A program made the translations under genes and the position numbers. A stretch of 20,198 bases of DNA. It comes from Oehlia diaphana. Its lineage: Eukaryota; Glomeromycota; Glomeromycetes; Glomerales; Glomeraceae. The stretch lies in the NCBI GenBank assembly GCA_003833135.1, contig QZLH01000541.1, positions 41,217 through 61,414 of the forward strand, given 5' to 3'. Positions within the stretch are counted from its first letter, which is position 1. The number at the start of each line of letters is the position of its first letter. Shown here piece by piece: positions 18,087-20,198 of this stretch. The notes beneath the pieces were generated by a model. That model did no database searches, was not told where the DNA came from, and saw nothing but the letters and a program-made list of their open reading frames with translations.

Positions 18087-19508
18087 ATGAAACCATCATC
18101 ATTTTCATTTATTCTTTCACTCTTGCTATTTATTAGCATCGAATCTATTATTCAAGTAAATGCTATGTGTTGGGAACATAGCAATCCACTTAAACCATGG
18201 GAGAAAACGAAGTCACCATTTTGTGGTACGCAAGATAAGCCAAAAAACAAATTAACAATCAATAAAGGAAATTCGCTAGCTTCCTTTTTAGCACCAGCTG
18301 ATGCATTTCAATTTGTTTTCTCTTGTGGAGTTCCAGATCAAGTTTTATGTAGTAAAGCAGAAAATTCATTTAAAGAAGCAGGATTAATTATAGCAAATTT
18401 AGTTAATTTCACTACACCGTTAAGAGTTAATGCTACTTTTACAGATTTTTGTCGAGACCTTGGTGAATGTGATGGTAAAATTCTTGGAGCAGCAAGTGCA
18501 GCGAGAACAATTCCTTTACAAGATGATGATAATAAAATTAGACAATATCCACAAGCATTAGCAAAACAATTTTTATTACAACCAGAACCTCAATGGGGAC
18601 CTTTTGATATTCAAGCTTTTTTTAACGCTGAAGCTGATTTGTTTTTTGATAGTGATACTGCACCAATTACATCTACTCAATTTGATTTTCGTTATATTAT
18701 TTTACACGAACTTATTCATGGTCTTGGATTTGCTTCCGGTTGGAATAGTTATTTCAGTAGTGATAATGGTAATGATGCCGTTGCTTTGACTCCTGATCCA
18801 GGTTTTCTCGAGCAATTAACAGGTTTAAATGATCCTGTGACTTTTACTGGATTTGAAGAAACTGCATTTGATAAATATATGGTAAATGCAAAAATAAAAA
18901 CTCAATCTCCGAAAAGAATGACGGATTATGCGGATAAAATAAATAGTTTTGCTAAAATTGGTACTAAATTCCCAAGTGTACAGGCTTTATTAAATTCATT
19001 TCAAAGATCTCAATCATTTTTAACTTCTAATGATTTAATCATTGATAGTCAAACTTCAAAAACTTTTGCTTTTCAACCTAAAAGTGCTAAAACCACAGAT
19101 GATTTAATTTTTTTGGAAACGAATATAAATCCTTTCCAACAAGGATCATCTATTTCTCACGTAGATATTGTATCTTTTAATAATAATAGTGATTTCTTGG
19201 AAGTTTTTAATGCTAAACGTGGTCAAACCTTGAATCAAATTATTGCTAGTGTTGGTGGAACCTACCCTATTGGTCCAAAATTACAATCCGTTTTAGAAAC
19301 TTTAGGGTATACTACGGCAAACAATCCAAATCCATATAAACCAAGTTTACCTAATAGTCCAAAATTGAATGCTGCTCCCCCACCTCCACTACCTGTTGCT
19401 AATCAAAGTGGTAAAAGTAAAATGTCAACTTCCACCGCTACATCTTTAAAATTTAGATTTAATATTTTACCTGTATTTATAATTGTAGTCGTTGTTTTAT
19501 TATTATAG
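18087..19508 (+). CDS. secreted, probably GPI-anchored leishmanolysin-like metalloprotease (paralogue 6)
   Basis: This is a single-exon gene of 473 residues. The signal peptide covers residues 1-27, then Cys28-Trp-Glu-His. Family blocks: FSCG at 78-81, LCSKAE, FTDFC, LGAASAAR, QYPQALAKQF, and the zinc motif His207-Glu-Leu-Ile-His211-GLGF. The third predicted ligand is His358 in SSISHVD. The Met-turn block reads DFLE, so the usual Met is Glu372 here, which could affect the active-site base although the ligands are intact. The domain ends GPKLQSVLETLG, and GYTTANNPNPYKPS runs straight on without the intron found in four relatives. A Pro-rich stretch (AAPPPPLP) and a hydrophobic tail (residues 458-473) resemble a GPI signal. 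The pyrimidine-rich tract upstream suggests strong expression. Confidence 0.9.
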   Translation: MKPSSFSFILSLLLFISIESIIQVNAMCWEHSNPLKPWEKTKSPFCGTQDKPKNKLTINKGNSLASFLAPADAFQFVFSCGVPDQVLCSKAENSFKEAGLIIANLVNFTTPLRVNATFTDFCRDLGECDGKILGAASAARTIPLQDDDNKIRQYPQALAKQFLLQPEPQWGPFDIQAFFNAEADLFFDSDTAPITSTQFDFRYIILHELIHGLGFASGWNSYFSSDNGNDAVALTPDPGFLEQLTGLNDPVTFTGFEETAFDKYMVNAKIKTQSPKRMTDYADKINSFAKIGTKFPSVQALLNSFQRSQSFLTSNDLIIDSQTSKTFAFQPKSAKTTDDLIFLETNINPFQQGSSISHVDIVSFNNNSDFLEVFNAKRGQTLNQIIASVGGTYPIGPKLQSVLETLGYTTANNPNPYKPSLPNSPKLNAAPPPPLPVANQSGKSKMSTSTATSLKFRFNILPVFIIVVVVLLL

Positions 19509-19721
19509 ATTTTTTGGGGGGTGTGTAAAATTTAATGTGTTAATTTAAAGTGCAAAAAAAAAAATAATAAATAAATAAAAAATGTGTTTAATTTACAGAA
19601 TAAATTTATTTATTATTATTTATTTTATTTAAAAATGACCAACGATATATTTTAATTAGATACATTGTATATACAGTATTATGTAATAAAAAAAATTAAT
19701 TCTTATTTGAAAATAATTAAG
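19509..19721. other. 3' flank of paralogue 6 and of the tRNA gene
   Basis: This is AT-rich with no gene. It contains ATAATAAATAAATAAA-type sequence that could serve as a polyadenylation region for paralogue 6, and the T-runs (plus-strand A-runs) that end the minus-strand tRNA transcript. Confidence 0.5.
19688..19695 (-). terminator. RNA polymerase III terminator (backup)
   Basis: Eight A on plus give T8 on the tRNA strand. A first T4 (19710-19713) lies 9 nt after the tRNA 3' end and is probably the primary stop; the T8 would be a second. Confidence 0.55.
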
Positions 19722-19803
19722 CGACAACAGCAGGGTTTGAACCTGCGCTCCCATAGGGAATCAGATTTCAAGTCTGACGCCTTAACCACTCGGCCATGTT
19801 GTC
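19722..19803 (-). tRNA. tRNA-Ser(UGA): tRNA-Ser (anticodon UGA)
   Basis: This is an 82-nt cloverleaf on minus. The acceptor stem GACAACA pairs with TGTTGTC, with discriminator G. The D-arm contains GAGTGGTTAAGGC (A box region), and the anticodon stem TCAGA/TCTGA encloses the loop CTTGAAA, with anticodon TGA reading UCA and other UCN codons. A long variable arm (CCC...GGG) is typical of tRNA-Ser, and the T-arm GCAGG-TTCAAAC-CCTGC is the B box. There is no intron and no encoded CCA. T-runs follow downstream. Confidence 0.96.
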
Positions 19804-20198
19804 TAATAAACCTGATTATTTATTCAAATAAAATTATTTAAATAATTATTTTTATTTTTAATAAAAATTTCCCGAAATTAATTTGTAACATAAGACATTA
19901 TCTTTTATCAATATTCGACATCAATTTTGTTTCCCTATCTACAATAGAGTCATTTTTATGATAAGGAAAAAATGTTCTTATTTTATTTAATTAATCTATT
20001 TATTAAGTGACTCTAACTTTGATGTCTCGATCATTCAATAGCTTTTCATCTATTTAAAAATAAATTATTATTAATTATTTTAGAATTTAATTTAAATTAC
20101 ATCAATGTACATACAATATATATATTATAAAAAGATAATTCTCATGTTATTAACATTTTTTTTTTTTTTTTTTTTTTTTGAAAAAAAAAAAATTTTTT
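19804..20198. other. AT-rich end of window with fold-back sequence and homopolymers
   Basis: No gene was seen. Nested inverted repeats lie at 19916-20029. Bases 20156-20179 are a T24 run followed by G and A12, a place where assembly errors are likely. Confidence 0.6.
19916..20029. repeat. nested inverted repeats (imperfect hairpin)
   Basis: GACATCAA (19917-19924) pairs with TTGATGTC (20019-20026). TAGAGTCA (19945-19952) pairs with TGACTCTA (20008-20015). ATAAG (19961-19965) pairs with CTTAT (19977-19981). The three pairs are correctly nested around a common centre. The function is unknown. Confidence 0.5.

Noticed and set aside
18604..18789. 61-codon ORF inside paralogue 6
   Set aside because: It is an out-of-frame shadow of the zinc-motif region.
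1..20198. CRISPR arrays, bacterial-type operons or ribosome binding sites
   Set aside because: The spliceosomal introns, tRNA without encoded CCA and gene spacing are eukaryotic; no regularly spaced repeat array is present.

Overview
The window looks like nuclear DNA of a filamentous fungus, most likely an arbuscular mycorrhizal fungus (Glomeromycotina, Rhizophagus-like). Reasons: it is very AT-rich with long A/T homopolymers; it has short GT-AG introns of about 65-113 nt; it carries a nuclear tRNA-Ser; it has an NPC2/ML-type secreted lipid-binding protein; and it has decayed copies of a nuclease-plus-kinase family that I recall as highly expanded in these fungi. The taxon is an inference, not a database result.

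Left part (1-5128), repeat-like and decayed. A minus-strand gene (688-1901, spliced) carries the zinc/catalytic motifs of a deaminase (Cys-Ser-Glu and Pro-Cys-x-x-Cys) and a highly charged tail. A shadow frame stays open along its whole second exon. Next comes a broken gene joining a PD-(D/E)xK nuclease-like domain to a protein kinase N-lobe (about 2230-3260, minus), then another broken coding fragment (about 3490-3900, minus) and AT-rich DNA with fold-back sequences.

Main part (5129-19508), a gene-family array. Six paralogues encode secreted proteins of about 418-582 residues: 5129-6436 (+), 6526-8063 (-), 8540-9883 (-), 11822-13327 (+), 13993-15837 (+) and 18087-19508 (+). Each has a signal peptide and an N-terminal Cys motif. 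Five of the six have HExxHGLGF, and five have a distant SxxH followed by DFL(M). All end the domain near a G-P-x-L-x-x-x-L-x-x-[LMI]-G motif. This pattern matches metzincin metalloproteases of the leishmanolysin (M8) style. Five of six end in a hydrophobic tail like a GPI-anchor signal. I re-spliced four of them: a C-terminal exon is joined at the same codon in each. One member (13993-15837) has lost all three predicted zinc ligands and gained a Pro/Ser-rich insert, so it looks like a pseudoprotease. An intact ML-domain gene (16301-16904) lies inside the array. A tRNA-Ser(UGA) gene (19722-19803, minus) closes the window.

Taken together, the array would supply a set of cell-surface or cell-wall metalloproteases plus a secreted lipid binder, diversifying by tandem duplication, loss of catalysis and loss of anchoring. 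No CRISPR array, rRNA gene, complete transposon or intact mobile-element gene was seen.
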